Below, one piece after another: positions 10,240 through 22,001 of a DNA stretch of 64,000 nucleotides. The notes under the pieces were generated by a model. That model made no database searches and had not been told where the DNA came from. It saw nothing but the letters and a program-made list of their open reading frames with translations. The stretch is from NCBI RefSeq assembly GCF_916858675.1, contig NZ_CAKASM010000001.1:62001-126000 (forward strand), written 5' to 3'. This stretch comes from Sphingomonas sp. Leaf21 (GTDB lineage Bacteria > Pseudomonadota > Alphaproteobacteria > Sphingomonadales > Sphingomonadaceae). The stretch's first letter is position 1; each line of letters begins with the position of its first letter. A program made the translations under genes and the position numbers.

Positions 10240-11622
10240 TCAACGATATTCGATCACCGCGTCGCGGCGAAGATCGCGCATCTTCTGGTTCGCGCGCAGG
10301 TTGACCCGCTGCTGCTCGACCTGATTCTGGATTTGGTCGCTGCTCGGCAGATTGCCCGAGCGCGGCTCCTCACGGTCGCACAGCACGAGCGAGCGGACGC
10401 CCTGCTCGGGCGAGCCGAAGGGCGGCGTCGCCTCACCAATTTGCAGCTTCAGCAGGATTTCCTGGAGCGGCGCGGGAAGCTGGCGGATGGTGACTTGGTC
10501 GTTGTCGACCACTTCGGCCTTGAGCGCGGTCGCAACGCGCTGCACGTCGCCGCAGCCACGGATCGCCTGGGTCGCCTTGGCGAACTCCCCGGCACGCGCG
10601 GTCGCCTGCGCCTGGGTGGTGCCCGCCGGGAACTTCACCGTCAGCTGCTTGAGCGACAGACGCGAATCGCGCGGGTCGGCGGTCAGCACCTGGCGCTTGT
10701 CGGTCAGGTACAGGATCGAGAAGCCGCCGGGGATCTGGATCGGTCCGGCCACCTGGCCGACCTGCATCTGCTGCGCCGCCGACTGGAGCTCCGGCGGCAA
10801 CTGCGCCGCGCGGACCCAGCCCAGGTCGCCGTTCACCGCGCGGGTCGACGCCTCGGAGAAGCTGCGCGCGAAATATTCGAAGGGCTGTTGGCCCTTCTGG
10901 ATCTCGCCGATGATCTGGCGCGCATTGGCGAAGACCTGCTGCTGCGTCGCCTCGTTGGCCGAGAGGAAGATCTCCTTGAGGTTATATTCCTCGGTTCCCT
11001 TCGCGGCTTCCAGCCGGGCACGGATCGCGTTGACCTCTTCGTCGCCGACATTGACGAAGGGTTCGACGCGCTTGCGCAGATAACGGCTCCAGGCCAACTC
11101 ACCCTCGATCTGGCGGCGCATCGACTTGTCCGACGAACCGACCGAGCGGAGGTAGGGGGTCATCGTGGCGGGCGTCTTGCCGAACTGCTGCGAGAAGCGG
11201 GCATAGGCCTGATTGATCTCGTCGGGCGTGATCGTGATGTCGGCGGTCTTCGCTTCCTGAATCTGCAGCGTCTCGTCGATCAGCTGGCGCAGGATCTGCA
11301 TCCTCAGGCGATCGCGATCCTCGGGCGACAAATTGGTCACGTTGTTGAGCGCCATGGCCAGCGCCATGCGCTGATCGATGTCGGTCTGGGTCAGGACCGT
11401 CTCGTTGACGATCGCGGTCGGCTTGCGGACATTGGGGTCCAGCTTGCCGAAGAGCTGAAGATTGGAGGGGATGTTAAGCCCACCGGTGTCGGGCACCGCC
11501 TGATCCGGCACGGTCTGCGCCAGCGTGCCCGCGGCCATGGCGGCCATCATCATCGTCACGCCCGCGCGAAGAAAGCGGCCCTTGGTACGAATGTCGTTCT
11601 TCACCGTGTCTGTGATCCTCAT
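10240..11622 (-). CDS. surA: Periplasmic chaperone / peptidyl-prolyl isomerase SurA
   Basis: SurA escorts unfolded outer-membrane proteins, including LptD, across the periplasm. The start at 11622 gives 460 aa with a long, positively charged signal peptide (hydrophobic core VTMMMAAMAAGTLA). The chaperone N-domain follows (about 60-200, VNETVLTQTDIDQRMALAM). A parvulin PPIase domain lies at about 210-320 (YNLKEIFL, FSEASTRAVNGDLGWV, GPIQIPGGFSILYL). A second, more degenerate parvulin-like part leads to the C-terminal helix. It lies between lptD and pdxA. An in-frame upstream start at 11667 exists but would disrupt the signal peptide. Confidence 0.93.
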   Translation of the reverse strand: MRITDTVKNDIRTKGRFLRAGVTMMMAAMAAGTLAQTVPDQAVPDTGGLNIPSNLQLFGKLDPNVRKPTAIVNETVLTQTDIDQRMALAMALNNVTNLSPEDRDRLRMQILRQLIDETLQIQEAKTADITITPDEINQAYARFSQQFGKTPATMTPYLRSVGSSDKSMRRQIEGELAWSRYLRKRVEPFVNVGDEEVNAIRARLEAAKGTEEYNLKEIFLSANEATQQQVFANARQIIGEIQKGQQPFEYFARSFSEASTRAVNGDLGWVRAAQLPPELQSAAQQMQVGQVAGPIQIPGGFSILYLTDKRQVLTADPRDSRLSLKQLTVKFPAGTTQAQATARAGEFAKATQAIRGCGDVQRVATALKAEVVDNDQVTIRQLPAPLQEILLKLQIGEATPPFGSPEQGVRSLVLCDREEPRSGNLPSSDQIQNQVEQQRVNLRANQKMRDLRRDAVIEYR

Positions 11623-11680
11623 CGCGCCTGAATGGGGCGCGTAACCGTCGCGATATGGCTCGACCATGCTGAATACCGGC

Positions 11681-13927
11681 TTAGCGACCGAGATTGGTGA
11701 ACGCCAGCGTCAACAGGTAGCTGTTGCCCGCGCGTGCGTCGCCGGTGTTCACATAGTCCCGCCGCCAGGTGAAGCCCAGGCGGAGGCAGTCGTCCTCATA
11801 TTGCACGCCCAGCCGGTGGCGAATCGGATCGAAACCGTTGGACAGCGACAGCGCGTCCTCGCGCCGGTCGGTCAGGTCGATCACGGTCGATCCGAATGCC
11901 GACCAGAAGCGCGCGAACTGCACCCGCCCGGCGAGCCGGACCTCTTCGCGATCCTGCAAATCCTCGATCGATGTGAAGATGTTACGGTTCAGCCGGAGAT
12001 AGCCTGCCTGGAAATAGGTGGAGCGCGAACCGATCGTCGCATCGATCTCGTTCCGACGGACCGCGAAGCTGTCCTTGTCCAGGCGGAAGCGGTGGGTGAG
12101 CGACACGAAATCGCGGAACCGGATCTCGGTCCGCCCGACGATGTCGGACCAGCGATCCGACAGGCCGGTGCCCGGATAGAGAATGGTCGGACGGTCGTTG
12201 AGACGGAAACTCTGTCCGATCAAAGTATCGAACGTGAAGCCCGGCAGGGTCAGCGCCCATTGCGCGCCATAGGTGATCCGCGTCGAATCCTCGAATCGGT
12301 CGTAACCGGGGAATCGATTCAGCGCGAAGAGGTTCGAGTCCTCCAGATCGACCGAACGGGCGTCTTCGTTGGGAATGTCGATATTCTTGATCTTGGGGCT
12401 CGCGACGATCTGAACGCGCGGGGTGAAGCGCTGGCTGCCGCCCCAGAGTTCGCCGACGAACGGCCACTTCACATCGACCGCCAGCGCGCCGATCGCACGG
12501 CCCTGGAACCCCTCCAGCCCCTGATAGACGAGGGGGGTCGAGGCGATGTTGTTCGAATTATAGGCGTCGCCGCGACCATAGGCGGTGAAGGTCACCTCCT
12601 GCCCCCAATTGGTCAGGCGGCGGAGGTCCCAACGCAGGCTGGCAAAGGCGCGCTGCGTATCCTGGCCCGCGGTACGGCTGATCGCCAGGGTGTTGAGTTC
12701 CATCTCGAACTTGCCGCCGAGCAGGCCGTCGTCGAAGCGGCGGCGATAGTCGAGCTCCGGCAGTGCGATCGGCTGCTGCCCCTGCGGATCGTTGACGCGT
12801 AGCGTCTCGACATACCAGCCGGTCAGCGAGAAGTAGCTGTCGGCGTCGATATGCTCGAGGCTGGCGGTGGTACGCAGCCGGTCGTCGCGGGAGAGGTCGT
12901 AGCGACGCAGGAAGGTGCGGTCGGTCGTGATCCGCATCGAACCCGACAGGCTCCATTCGGGCGAGAATTGATAGCGTCCGACCGCATCCAGATAGCCGCG
13001 AAACGCCTGGCTCGTATCGGTCGGATCGAGCGTGTTCAGGTCGTCGCTTCGACGGCTGGCGGTGGCATAGCCGGTCACCCGGAATGCGCCGACGGTCGAC
13101 AGCGCCTCATATTGCGCCTGCAACATCGGCAGCACGGCGCTGAAGACATGCGGGGTGACGGTAAGCCCCTGGTTCGGCGCCAGCCGCCAGTAATAGGGCA
13201 CCGCGACCTCGACGCCGTTGACCCGGTCGAGTCGGATATCGGGGGTCAGAAAGCCGCTGTCGCCGCCCGACCCGACCGGCGCGGACAGGCGCGGCAGGGG
13301 GATGGTGGGCAGACCGAACAGGTTGAGTCGCGCGCCATTGAAATAGACACGTTCGCGATCGGGGCGATAGGTCACCTTGACCGCCGTGATCTTCCACGAC
13401 GGCTCCTTGGGGCACCCATCCGAGGTCTCGACCGCGCAAGGCGTATAGGCAGCGTGCTCGAGATCGACCCGGCCGTCGGGCTGGCGCGTGCCCCGGTCGG
13501 CGGCGAGGCGACCGCCCTGTTCCAGCACGACGAGCATATTGTCGACGACGCCGTCCTTCAGCGAGTCGGTCAGCTCGATCTGGTCGCCATAGGCGATGTC
13601 GCCTTCGGGATTGGTGATCGCGATATTGCCGGTCGCGAGCACCTTGCCCGTCTTGCGGTTCCAGGTGACCTTGTCGGCGCGTAGCCGCTCGCCCTCGCGG
13701 AACATGCGCACTTCGCCGGTCGCGACGACGATGTCCGCATTCATGTCGTATTCGAGCTGGTTCGAACTGAACCGTACCTGGTTGGCCTCGGGCGCGGCGC
13801 CCTCTGCCGGTGGCGGCGAGACGGGGCGATCCTGAAGGTCCTGCGCGGCGGCCGGATTCGCGGCCAGTACGGCCAACGACAGGGTGAAGGGCAGGGCGCT
13901 GCCGGTCAGAAGCGTCACTCGCAACAC
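11681..13927 (-). CDS. lptD: LPS-assembly protein LptD (outer-membrane translocon)
   Basis: LptD with LptE inserts lipopolysaccharide into the outer leaflet of the outer membrane. The protein is 748 aa from a GTG start, with signal peptide LTGSALPFTLSLAVLAANPAAA. The N-terminal OstA/LptA-like jellyroll is at about 45-150 (VRFSSNQLEYDMNADIVVATG). A C-terminal beta-barrel of about 550 residues ends in SYLLTLAFTNLGR. Cysteine pairs in the N-terminal linker (CAVETSDGC) and near the end (EDDCLRLGF) could form the inter-domain disulfides that activate LptD. It heads the operon lptD-surA-pdxA-rsmA and is divergent from pepA. Confidence 0.95.
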   Translation of the reverse strand: MLRVTLLTGSALPFTLSLAVLAANPAAAQDLQDRPVSPPPAEGAAPEANQVRFSSNQLEYDMNADIVVATGEVRMFREGERLRADKVTWNRKTGKVLATGNIAITNPEGDIAYGDQIELTDSLKDGVVDNMLVVLEQGGRLAADRGTRQPDGRVDLEHAAYTPCAVETSDGCPKEPSWKITAVKVTYRPDRERVYFNGARLNLFGLPTIPLPRLSAPVGSGGDSGFLTPDIRLDRVNGVEVAVPYYWRLAPNQGLTVTPHVFSAVLPMLQAQYEALSTVGAFRVTGYATASRRSDDLNTLDPTDTSQAFRGYLDAVGRYQFSPEWSLSGSMRITTDRTFLRRYDLSRDDRLRTTASLEHIDADSYFSLTGWYVETLRVNDPQGQQPIALPELDYRRRFDDGLLGGKFEMELNTLAISRTAGQDTQRAFASLRWDLRRLTNWGQEVTFTAYGRGDAYNSNNIASTPLVYQGLEGFQGRAIGALAVDVKWPFVGELWGGSQRFTPRVQIVASPKIKNIDIPNEDARSVDLEDSNLFALNRFPGYDRFEDSTRITYGAQWALTLPGFTFDTLIGQSFRLNDRPTILYPGTGLSDRWSDIVGRTEIRFRDFVSLTHRFRLDKDSFAVRRNEIDATIGSRSTYFQAGYLRLNRNIFTSIEDLQDREEVRLAGRVQFARFWSAFGSTVIDLTDRREDALSLSNGFDPIRHRLGVQYEDDCLRLGFTWRRDYVNTGDARAGNSYLLTLAFTNLGR

Positions 13928-14098
13928 GATGATATCTGGTCCGTCCTTGCCGACACGATGAAAAAGCCGCCCGGGCAGGGCGACGCCGTCAAGGGTCCGC
14001 CTATCGCATCACCGGCGGCTTGCTGCAATCGCGCGCTTGCCAGACGAGGCTTTCGGCCTAGATGATAGCAACAGTTACTAGTTCATCAGGGGTTTCCC

Positions 14099-15610
14099 AT
14101 GCAGATCGCCTTCACCACCGCCATCGATGCGAGCGACGTGCTCGTCGTTCCGATTCCGAAGGACGGTACGATCACCGGGGCGGTCGGTGGCGACGACATG
14201 GTCGCGATCGCCAAGGCGGCGACCGACGCCGCGCGTTTCAAGGGCGAGGCGGGCTCGATCGTCGAGGTTTTCGCCCCTGTCGATGGCGGTGTGCGCCGGG
14301 TTGTGCTGCTGGGCGTCGGAGAGGGCAAGGATGCCGACTGGCGCAAGGCCGGCGGTGCGCTGACGGCCAGGCTTTTGACCAGCGCCACCTCGGCTTCGGT
14401 CCTGCTGACGGGCCTGGCGACCACGCCTTCGGGCGACGCGGTGGCCGCCTTTGCGGGTGCGGCGGTCCAGCGCGGCTGGCGGCATGACGTGTACCGGACC
14501 AAGCTGCCCGAAACCGCAAAGCCGACGCTGACCCGGATCGCCATCGTCCAGGCCGGGGCGGATGCCGAGGCGGCCTTCGCGCGCGTCCATGCGGTCAATG
14601 GCGGACTGGATCTCACCCGCACGCTCGTGTCGGAGCCGCCGAACAAGCTCTACCCCGAAAGCTTCGTCGAGCGTGTCCTGAACGACGTCGAGGGTCTGGG
14701 CCTGGAGGTCACCGTGCTCGACGAGGCGCAGATGCGCGATCTTGGCATGGGTGCGCTGCTGGGCGTCAGCCAGGGCTCGGTACGCGAAGGGCGCCTGCTG
14801 GTGCTGAAATGGAACGGCGGCGGTGCGGATGCCGAGACGCTGGCGCTGGTCGGCAAGGGCGTGACCTTCGACACCGGCGGCATTTCGATCAAGCCCGCCG
14901 CCGGCATGGAAGACATGAAGTGGGACATGGGCGGCGCGGGTGCCGTCGCGGGTGCGATGAAGGCGATCGCGGCGCGCAAGGCCAAGGCCAATGTCGTCGG
15001 CGTCATGGGCCTGGTCGAGAACATGCCCGACGGCAATGCGCAGCGTCCCGGCGACGTGGTCACCTCCATGTCCGGCCAGACGATCGAGGTGATCAACACC
15101 GATGCCGAGGGACGGCTGGTGCTGTGCGATGCGCTGACCTGGGTGCAGAAGACCCATTCGCCGTCGACCATCGTCGACCTTGCGACGCTGACCGGCGCGA
15201 TGATCATCAGCCTGGGCAACGAGCATGGCGGCCTGTTCGCCAATGACGATTCGCTGGCCGACGCGCTGCTCGCGGCGAGCCGTACCACCGACGAGAAGCT
15301 GTGGCGCTTCCCGCTGTCGGAGGCTTATGACAAGCTGATCGACAGCCAGATCGCCGACATGAAGAATGTCGGACCGCGCGGCGGCGGCTCGATCACGGCG
15401 GCGCAGTTCCTGAAGCGCTATATCAACGAGGGCGTCGCCTGGGCGCATCTCGATATCGCGGGCATGGTCTGGTCGGAAAAGCCCGGCGTCAATCACGACA
15501 AGGGCGCCACGGGCTATGGCGTGCGGCTGCTCGACCAGTTCGTCGCGGACCGGTTCGAGGCGAAACGGGGAAGGGCGGCGCGGTCGTGCAGGTCGATTTC
15601 TACCATCTGA
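14099..15610 (+). CDS. pepA: Leucyl aminopeptidase (M17 family)
   Basis: This 503-aa cytosolic aminopeptidase removes N-terminal residues from peptides using two metal ions. The M17 signature NTDAEGRLVL is at about 336-345. The metal- and substrate-binding elements GKGVTFDTGGISIKP and DMGGAGAV are present. The N-terminal macro-like domain is less conserved, as usual for the family. The ATG at 14099 follows a purine-rich AGGGG. The 3' end overlaps the start of holC by 25 bases, so both are coupled; pepA-holC adjacency is common in proteobacteria. Confidence 0.96.
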   Translation: MQIAFTTAIDASDVLVVPIPKDGTITGAVGGDDMVAIAKAATDAARFKGEAGSIVEVFAPVDGGVRRVVLLGVGEGKDADWRKAGGALTARLLTSATSASVLLTGLATTPSGDAVAAFAGAAVQRGWRHDVYRTKLPETAKPTLTRIAIVQAGADAEAAFARVHAVNGGLDLTRTLVSEPPNKLYPESFVERVLNDVEGLGLEVTVLDEAQMRDLGMGALLGVSQGSVREGRLLVLKWNGGGADAETLALVGKGVTFDTGGISIKPAAGMEDMKWDMGGAGAVAGAMKAIAARKAKANVVGVMGLVENMPDGNAQRPGDVVTSMSGQTIEVINTDAEGRLVLCDALTWVQKTHSPSTIVDLATLTGAMIISLGNEHGGLFANDDSLADALLAASRTTDEKLWRFPLSEAYDKLIDSQIADMKNVGPRGGGSITAAQFLKRYINEGVAWAHLDIAGMVWSEKPGVNHDKGATGYGVRLLDQFVADRFEAKRGRAARSCRSISTI

Positions 15611-16026
15611 CGATCGCGCCGCTCGACCGGTTGCTGCCCGTCATCGCCGAGCGGGTGACGGCGGGCGGCAATCGCCTGCTGATCGTCAGTGGCGACGCCG
15701 ACCAGCGCGCGGCACTCGATCGGCAGCTTTGGATGATCCCCGCCGACGGTTTCCTGCCCCATGCGCAGGCGGGGGAGGCGGACGATGCCGCGCAACCGGT
15801 TCTGATCGCGGGCGATCTACAGGCGGGCAACGGCGCCCGGCATATCGCACTGGCAGACGGACTGTGGCGCGACGAGGCTTTGGGCTTCGAGCGCGTGTTT
15901 CATTTCTTCGATGGCGATCGGATCGACGAAGCGCGATCCGCCTGGCGGTCCCTTGCGGAGAGGGACGGCGTCGAGCGACGCTACTGGAAGCAGAATGATC
16001 AGGGGCGCTGGGAACAGGCGGCCTGA
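15586..16026 (+). CDS. holC: DNA polymerase III chi subunit
   Basis: This 146-aa protein is the chi subunit, which links the clamp loader to single-strand-binding protein. It starts at GTG 15586, inside the pepA 3' end. The typical opening VDFYHLT, the GGNRLLIVSGDADQRAALDRQLW region, the FLPHAQAGE motif and ERVFHFFDGD match the family. Length and pepA-linked position agree with other alphaproteobacteria. It converges with the ferredoxin gene 15 bases downstream. Confidence 0.93.
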   Translation: MQVDFYHLTIAPLDRLLPVIAERVTAGGNRLLIVSGDADQRAALDRQLWMIPADGFLPHAQAGEADDAAQPVLIAGDLQAGNGARHIALADGLWRDEALGFERVFHFFDGDRIDEARSAWRSLAERDGVERRYWKQNDQGRWEQAA

Positions 16027-16041
16027 TCGCGGGCGCGGGGC

Positions 16042-16212
16042 TCAGGCGGCCGCGCGTTCCTCTTCGATGATCGCCCGCGCCACGACGGCGCACTGGCCGC
16101 ATTTCGGTTGGCGCCCGAGCGCCTGATACATCTGGCAGGGGGTCATCGACCCGGCCCGTGCGGCATCGCGAACCTGCGACTCCCGGATGGCATTGCACAC
16201 GCAAACGACCAA
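16042..16212 (-). CDS. bfd: Bacterioferritin-associated ferredoxin-like [2Fe-2S] protein
   Basis: This small 56-aa protein resembles Bfd, which releases iron from bacterioferritin by reducing it. The iron-sulfur ligands are the CVC pair near the N-terminus (VVCVCNAIRES) and CGQC near residue 41, matching the Bfd-like Fer2_BFD fold. The start is the TTG at 16212, six bases after a strong AAGGAG ribosome site. The frame is open further upstream, but the added residues do not belong to the family. A Fur-box-like sequence lies 34-54 bases upstream, which would couple it to iron status. Confidence 0.85.
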   Translation of the reverse strand: MVVCVCNAIRESQVRDAARAGSMTPCQMYQALGRQPKCGQCAVVARAIIEEERAAA

Positions 16213-16245
16213 GACGCTCTCCTTCAAAAGCAACGTCCGTATAGC

Positions 16246-16266
16246 GCTAATGAGAGTGGATCGCAA
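16246..16266. promoter_or_regulatory. Fur-box-like site upstream of the bfd-like gene
   Basis: A 21-base segment (beginning GCTAATGAGAGTGGAT) matches at 16 of 21 positions the segment at 29804-29824 in front of the TonB receptor. It shares the AATGA-A-GT-GAT core of Fur boxes. A TCGCAA-N5-TTGCGA inverted repeat overlaps and continues to 16277. The binding protein (Fur or another iron regulator) is inferred. Confidence 0.5.
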
Positions 16267-16291
16267 GGCTGTTGCGAGGCGTTTGCAGATA

Positions 16292-17578
16292 TTATGCGGC
16301 CTGGTTGAGCCTCGCATTGGTCGCCATTCGCCATATCCGCTCCAGCGGACCCTGGCCGAACCGGTCGAGCCAGGGCTTCGACCAGAGCAGCATCGACGCC
16401 CACATCGGCGGCGCCAGCAGATAGAGGTCGGCGCGGTTCCAGCGCGCGAATTGCCCGAGCCCGTGGCCGTAGAAGATGAACGTCATCACCACGCTGGTCG
16501 CGAGATAGTTGGAAAAGGCCATCCGTCCGGCGGCGGCTATCCGTGTCGTCCACCAGCCGCCCGGTGTGAGCAGCAACAGGATCAGCGCGGCATAGCCGAC
16601 GGTTCCGATCAACCGGAAGGGAATGTTCAGGAACAGCTCGACCAGTGCGACCGCGCGAACGTCATAGTCGCTGGCCATGATAGCGAGCGCCATTGCCGCA
16701 TATGCGCCGCAGGCAAGCGGGATCGTGATCGCGGCGCAACGCCGATAGGCCCGCCGCGACCACTGGCCGGTCAGAAAGCCTGACTTGAGCGCCGCCATGC
16801 CGAGCAGCATCGCGCCGAGCGTGTCGGGACCGATCTGGATCAGGTCGAGCAGCGGATTACCGTTGTTTTCCAGCCGAAAGGCCGTGGCCGTCGCCCAGGA
16901 TCCGCGCATCGCGGCGATCTCGGGCAGGAGCTGCGAGGGGGCGGGCGTGCCGAAGGCCGCCTGATAGAGGTTCCAGAGCGCGGCCGATTGCGGCGTGTCG
17001 CGTGCCGCCGCGGCCAGCAGTCCGAAACATTCGAGCCATCCCATCGCCATCGACAGCCCGGCCATGGCGATTGCGGTCCAGAACAATCCGCGCGTCCCCA
17101 GCCCGACAAAGCCGAGCGCGATCACCCCGACCAGCGCGTAGTGCGCGAGGATGTCGCCCGTCCAGATGAATGTCAGATGCAAGAGCCCGAACAGGAACAG
17201 CACCGCCATGCGGCGCAGATGGATCGACGCGCCGTTGCGCCCGGCGGCGTCGGCACGTTGGAGGATGAGCAAGGTCGACGCACCGAACAGCAGCGAGAAC
17301 AGCCCACGCATCCGCCCGTTGACGAAGACCTCGTTCAGGAACCAGCTCGCACGGTCGATGCTCCGCGCACCGCCCCACGCGATCGGGTTCGAATAGGCGG
17401 GATCGGGAAGCGCGAAGCCGGGGAGGTTCGCCAGCAGGATCGCCATCACCGCGACGCCGCGCAGCACGTCGAGCGTCACCCAGCGTGCCCCGGTCGGCGG
17501 CACGGCGGGCGATGGGGCAGGGGCGGAACCGTCGACCAAGATGTTGCTCCAAGCGTGTCGGGCGGGCTTAGAGAGCAT
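16292..17578 (-). CDS. DUF418-domain membrane protein
   Basis: This 428-aa polytopic membrane protein has a DUF418 C-terminal region. The start is set at MLSKPARHAW, with a short polar head before the first helix. It has about ten hydrophobic segments, and the opening RWVTLDVLRGVAVMAILLAN matches the heparan-acetyltransferase/DUF418 group (the LDVLRG signature). The C-terminal half contains NIPFRLIGTVGYAALI, GRMAFSNYLATSV and FARWNRADLYLLAP, typical of DUF418. The family's function is unknown; acyl or small-molecule transfer across the membrane has been proposed for relatives. It is divergent from nhaA by 44 bases. Confidence 0.85.
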   Translation of the reverse strand: MLSKPARHAWSNILVDGSAPAPSPAVPPTGARWVTLDVLRGVAVMAILLANLPGFALPDPAYSNPIAWGGARSIDRASWFLNEVFVNGRMRGLFSLLFGASTLLILQRADAAGRNGASIHLRRMAVLFLFGLLHLTFIWTGDILAHYALVGVIALGFVGLGTRGLFWTAIAMAGLSMAMGWLECFGLLAAAARDTPQSAALWNLYQAAFGTPAPSQLLPEIAAMRGSWATATAFRLENNGNPLLDLIQIGPDTLGAMLLGMAALKSGFLTGQWSRRAYRRCAAITIPLACGAYAAMALAIMASDYDVRAVALVELFLNIPFRLIGTVGYAALILLLLTPGGWWTTRIAAAGRMAFSNYLATSVVMTFIFYGHGLGQFARWNRADLYLLAPPMWASMLLWSKPWLDRFGQGPLERIWRMATNARLNQAA

Positions 17579-17622
17579 GGCGCAGGATGCAACCGCCGGT
17601 CCGCCAAAGCATTGGCCTTCAT

Positions 17623-19025
17623 ATGGGATTATCGCCTCGCCTGACCGGACGTGCCACCGCGCGTGCGCACCATTCACCGGCCGCAACGGCGTTCCTGCGC
17701 CGGATCGAGCCGTTTTTCGCAGGAAGCGAGGTGACCGGCGGACCGCTGCTGCTGGCGACGATCCTGGCGCTTGTGATGACGAACAGCCCCTGGGCGCGGG
17801 CCTTTGAGGGGTTCTGGGATAGTCCCGTCGCGATCCGTTTCGGGGCGGAGCAGGTGTCCCACACGCTGGCGGAGTGGATCGACCACGCCCTCCTGCCGCT
17901 GTTCTTCGTCATCATCGGTGCCGATGTGAAGCGCGAGATGGTCAGTGGTCCGCTCGCGCACTGGCGGACCGCCGCCTTCCCGCTTGCGGGGGCGATGGGC
18001 GGGATGCTGGTGCCGGTCGGGCTGTTCCTGCTCGTTGCGGGTGGCACCGAGGGGCAGCCCGGATGGGGCAGCGTGATCACCACCGACACCGCCTTCGGCC
18101 TCGCGCTGATCGCGGTCTTTGCGACGCGGCTGCCCGCCGGGCTACGCGCGCTGATGCTGGCGTTCGCGGCGGTCGACGATGTCGGCGGCCTGCTGGTCAT
18201 CGCGTTCGCCTATAGCGCCGCGATCGATCCGCGCGGGGTGATCGTCGCTGCGATCGCTCTGGCGGGGATCGTCGGGTTGCGCCGGGTCGGCTGGGTGTCG
18301 TCGGTCCCCTATGTGCTGCTGGCGCTGATCGTCTGGGGCGGAGTGCTCGAGTCCGGCATCCATGCGACCATCGCCGGTGTCATGATCGGGCTGACCGTCC
18401 CGGTCGCTCCGCGTCTCGAGCAGCGTGATTTCGCCGAAAAGGTCCAGCGGCGGGTCGACGAATTCCAGCATGCGCACGGCGCGGCGGAGCGTGCGGACGA
18501 TGACGAGGAGGAGCAACAGCTTCGCGAACGTGCGGAGGAACGGCTGGGTTATCTGCACGAAATGGCGTCGGCGACCCGCGTGGCGAGCAGCCGCCTGATC
18601 GAGATACTGACCCCGTGGGTCAATTATGTCGTGTTGCCGCTCTTTGCGCTGTCCAATGTCCGCATCCATGTCTCGGGCGCGTTGCTGTCGACGGTCTTCA
18701 GTCCGCTCGTCCTGGGCGTCGTGCTCGGGCTGGTGGTGGGCAAGCCGCTGGGTTTCCTGGGCTTCACCTGGGCGGCGAGTGCGCTTGGCCTCGCGCGGCG
18801 GCCCGATCAGGTGAGCTGGCCGATGGTCGTCGGGGTCGGCGCGCTGGCAGGGATCGGCTTTACGATCTCGCTGTTCATCGCCGGACTGGCGTTCGGCGGT
18901 GGCGAGCTGCGCGAGGCGGCATCGCTCGGCATCCTGATCGCCTCGATCCTGGCGGCGGGGATAGGCTATCTGATCCTTCACCGCTGCGCGGAGCCCCGAC
19001 GCGCGGTCGAGGCTCCGGCAATGCC

Positions 19026-19029
<4 letters not shown>
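17623..19029 (+). CDS. nhaA: Na+/H+ antiporter NhaA
   Basis: This inner-membrane antiporter expels Na+ (or Li+) in exchange for protons, aiding alkaline pH and salt tolerance. It is 468 aa from ATG 17623. Key residues are conserved: [10 protein letters not shown] carries the Asp equivalent to D133 of E. coli NhaA, and [13 protein letters not shown] carries the double Asp equivalent to D163/D164. About 12 membrane helices are visible. A long hydrophilic loop (about residues 268-325, acidic cluster ADDDEEEQQ) sits between helices VIII and IX, about 50 residues longer than in E. coli. It converges on purL with a four-base overlap of the ends. Confidence 0.95.
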
Positions 19030-21251
<2,222 letters not shown>

Positions 21252-21293
21252 GGCCCGCGCCTTTAACGCGGTGTCGCCGGTTCGTCACTATCG

Positions 21294-22001
21294 GTGTGCG
21301 GAATGATGAGGCATGATCGGTCGGGGGATCGGTCTGGGGATCGCGAGGGCGGCTTCTTTCCCGGAGAACAGTCGATTGCTATCGGTTCTCCCGAGGCGCT
21401 GGAGATGACCCCGGCCTATTGGAAGGCCACGGTGCTCCACGAAGCCTTCCACCTCTATCAGTCGCGGCTGCCGGGCTATGCCGAAGCCGTTGCCGCGCTG
21501 GGCCTTGCGGGCGGGACGACGGATGGAAGCTGGATGCTGAACTATCCCTTCCCCTATGCCGATCCGAAGGTCGGCTCCGGCTTCCGGGCGATGGGGACGG
21601 CGGGGCTCGCTTTCCTGGCCGCGCGATCACCTGACGAGCGCCGCTCGGCGACGAGGGCCTATATCGCTGCCCGGGAAGCGGCGCTGGCCGGAGTGCGCAA
21701 GGAGGATCGCCGCTATTATGAGTTTCAGGTTGGTCAGGAGGGCGTCGCGCGTTGGACCGAACTGACGCTGGCGCGACAGTGTGACGCGGCGATGCGCGAG
21801 GATGTGGTTGGCCGCTGGAAGGGTCTTGCGACGAGTCTGCGTGCGATCGATGACCAGGGCTTCAACGTTTGGAAGCGCAGTGCCCTGTACGTCTATGGCG
21901 CCGTCGAGGCCGAGATGCTGGAGCACGCCGGTGTCGACTGGCGGGCGGAATATCGCCGTCATCCCTTCGGCCTGGGGGATCAGCTGAAAAAGCTTGGTTA
22001 G
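21294..22001 (+). CDS. HExxH-containing protein, possibly an N-terminally truncated metallopeptidase
   Basis: This 235-aa reading frame has a clear zinc-protease-like motif, HEAFHLYQ, at about residues 49-56, followed by soluble sequence with no membrane segment. Codon usage resembles its neighbours. The GTG start region (MCGMMRHDRSGDRSGDREGG) is low in family-like sequence and lacks a signal peptide or domain ahead of the motif, which suggests that the 5' part was lost. The protein family was not recognised. The gene starts 42 bases from divergent purL and its end overlaps the kinase gene stop by four bases. Confidence 0.6.
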   Translation: MCGMMRHDRSGDRSGDREGGFFPGEQSIAIGSPEALEMTPAYWKATVLHEAFHLYQSRLPGYAEAVAALGLAGGTTDGSWMLNYPFPYADPKVGSGFRAMGTAGLAFLAARSPDERRSATRAYIAAREAALAGVRKEDRRYYEFQVGQEGVARWTELTLARQCDAAMREDVVGRWKGLATSLRAIDDQGFNVWKRSALYVYGAVEAEMLEHAGVDWRAEYRRHPFGLGDQLKKLG

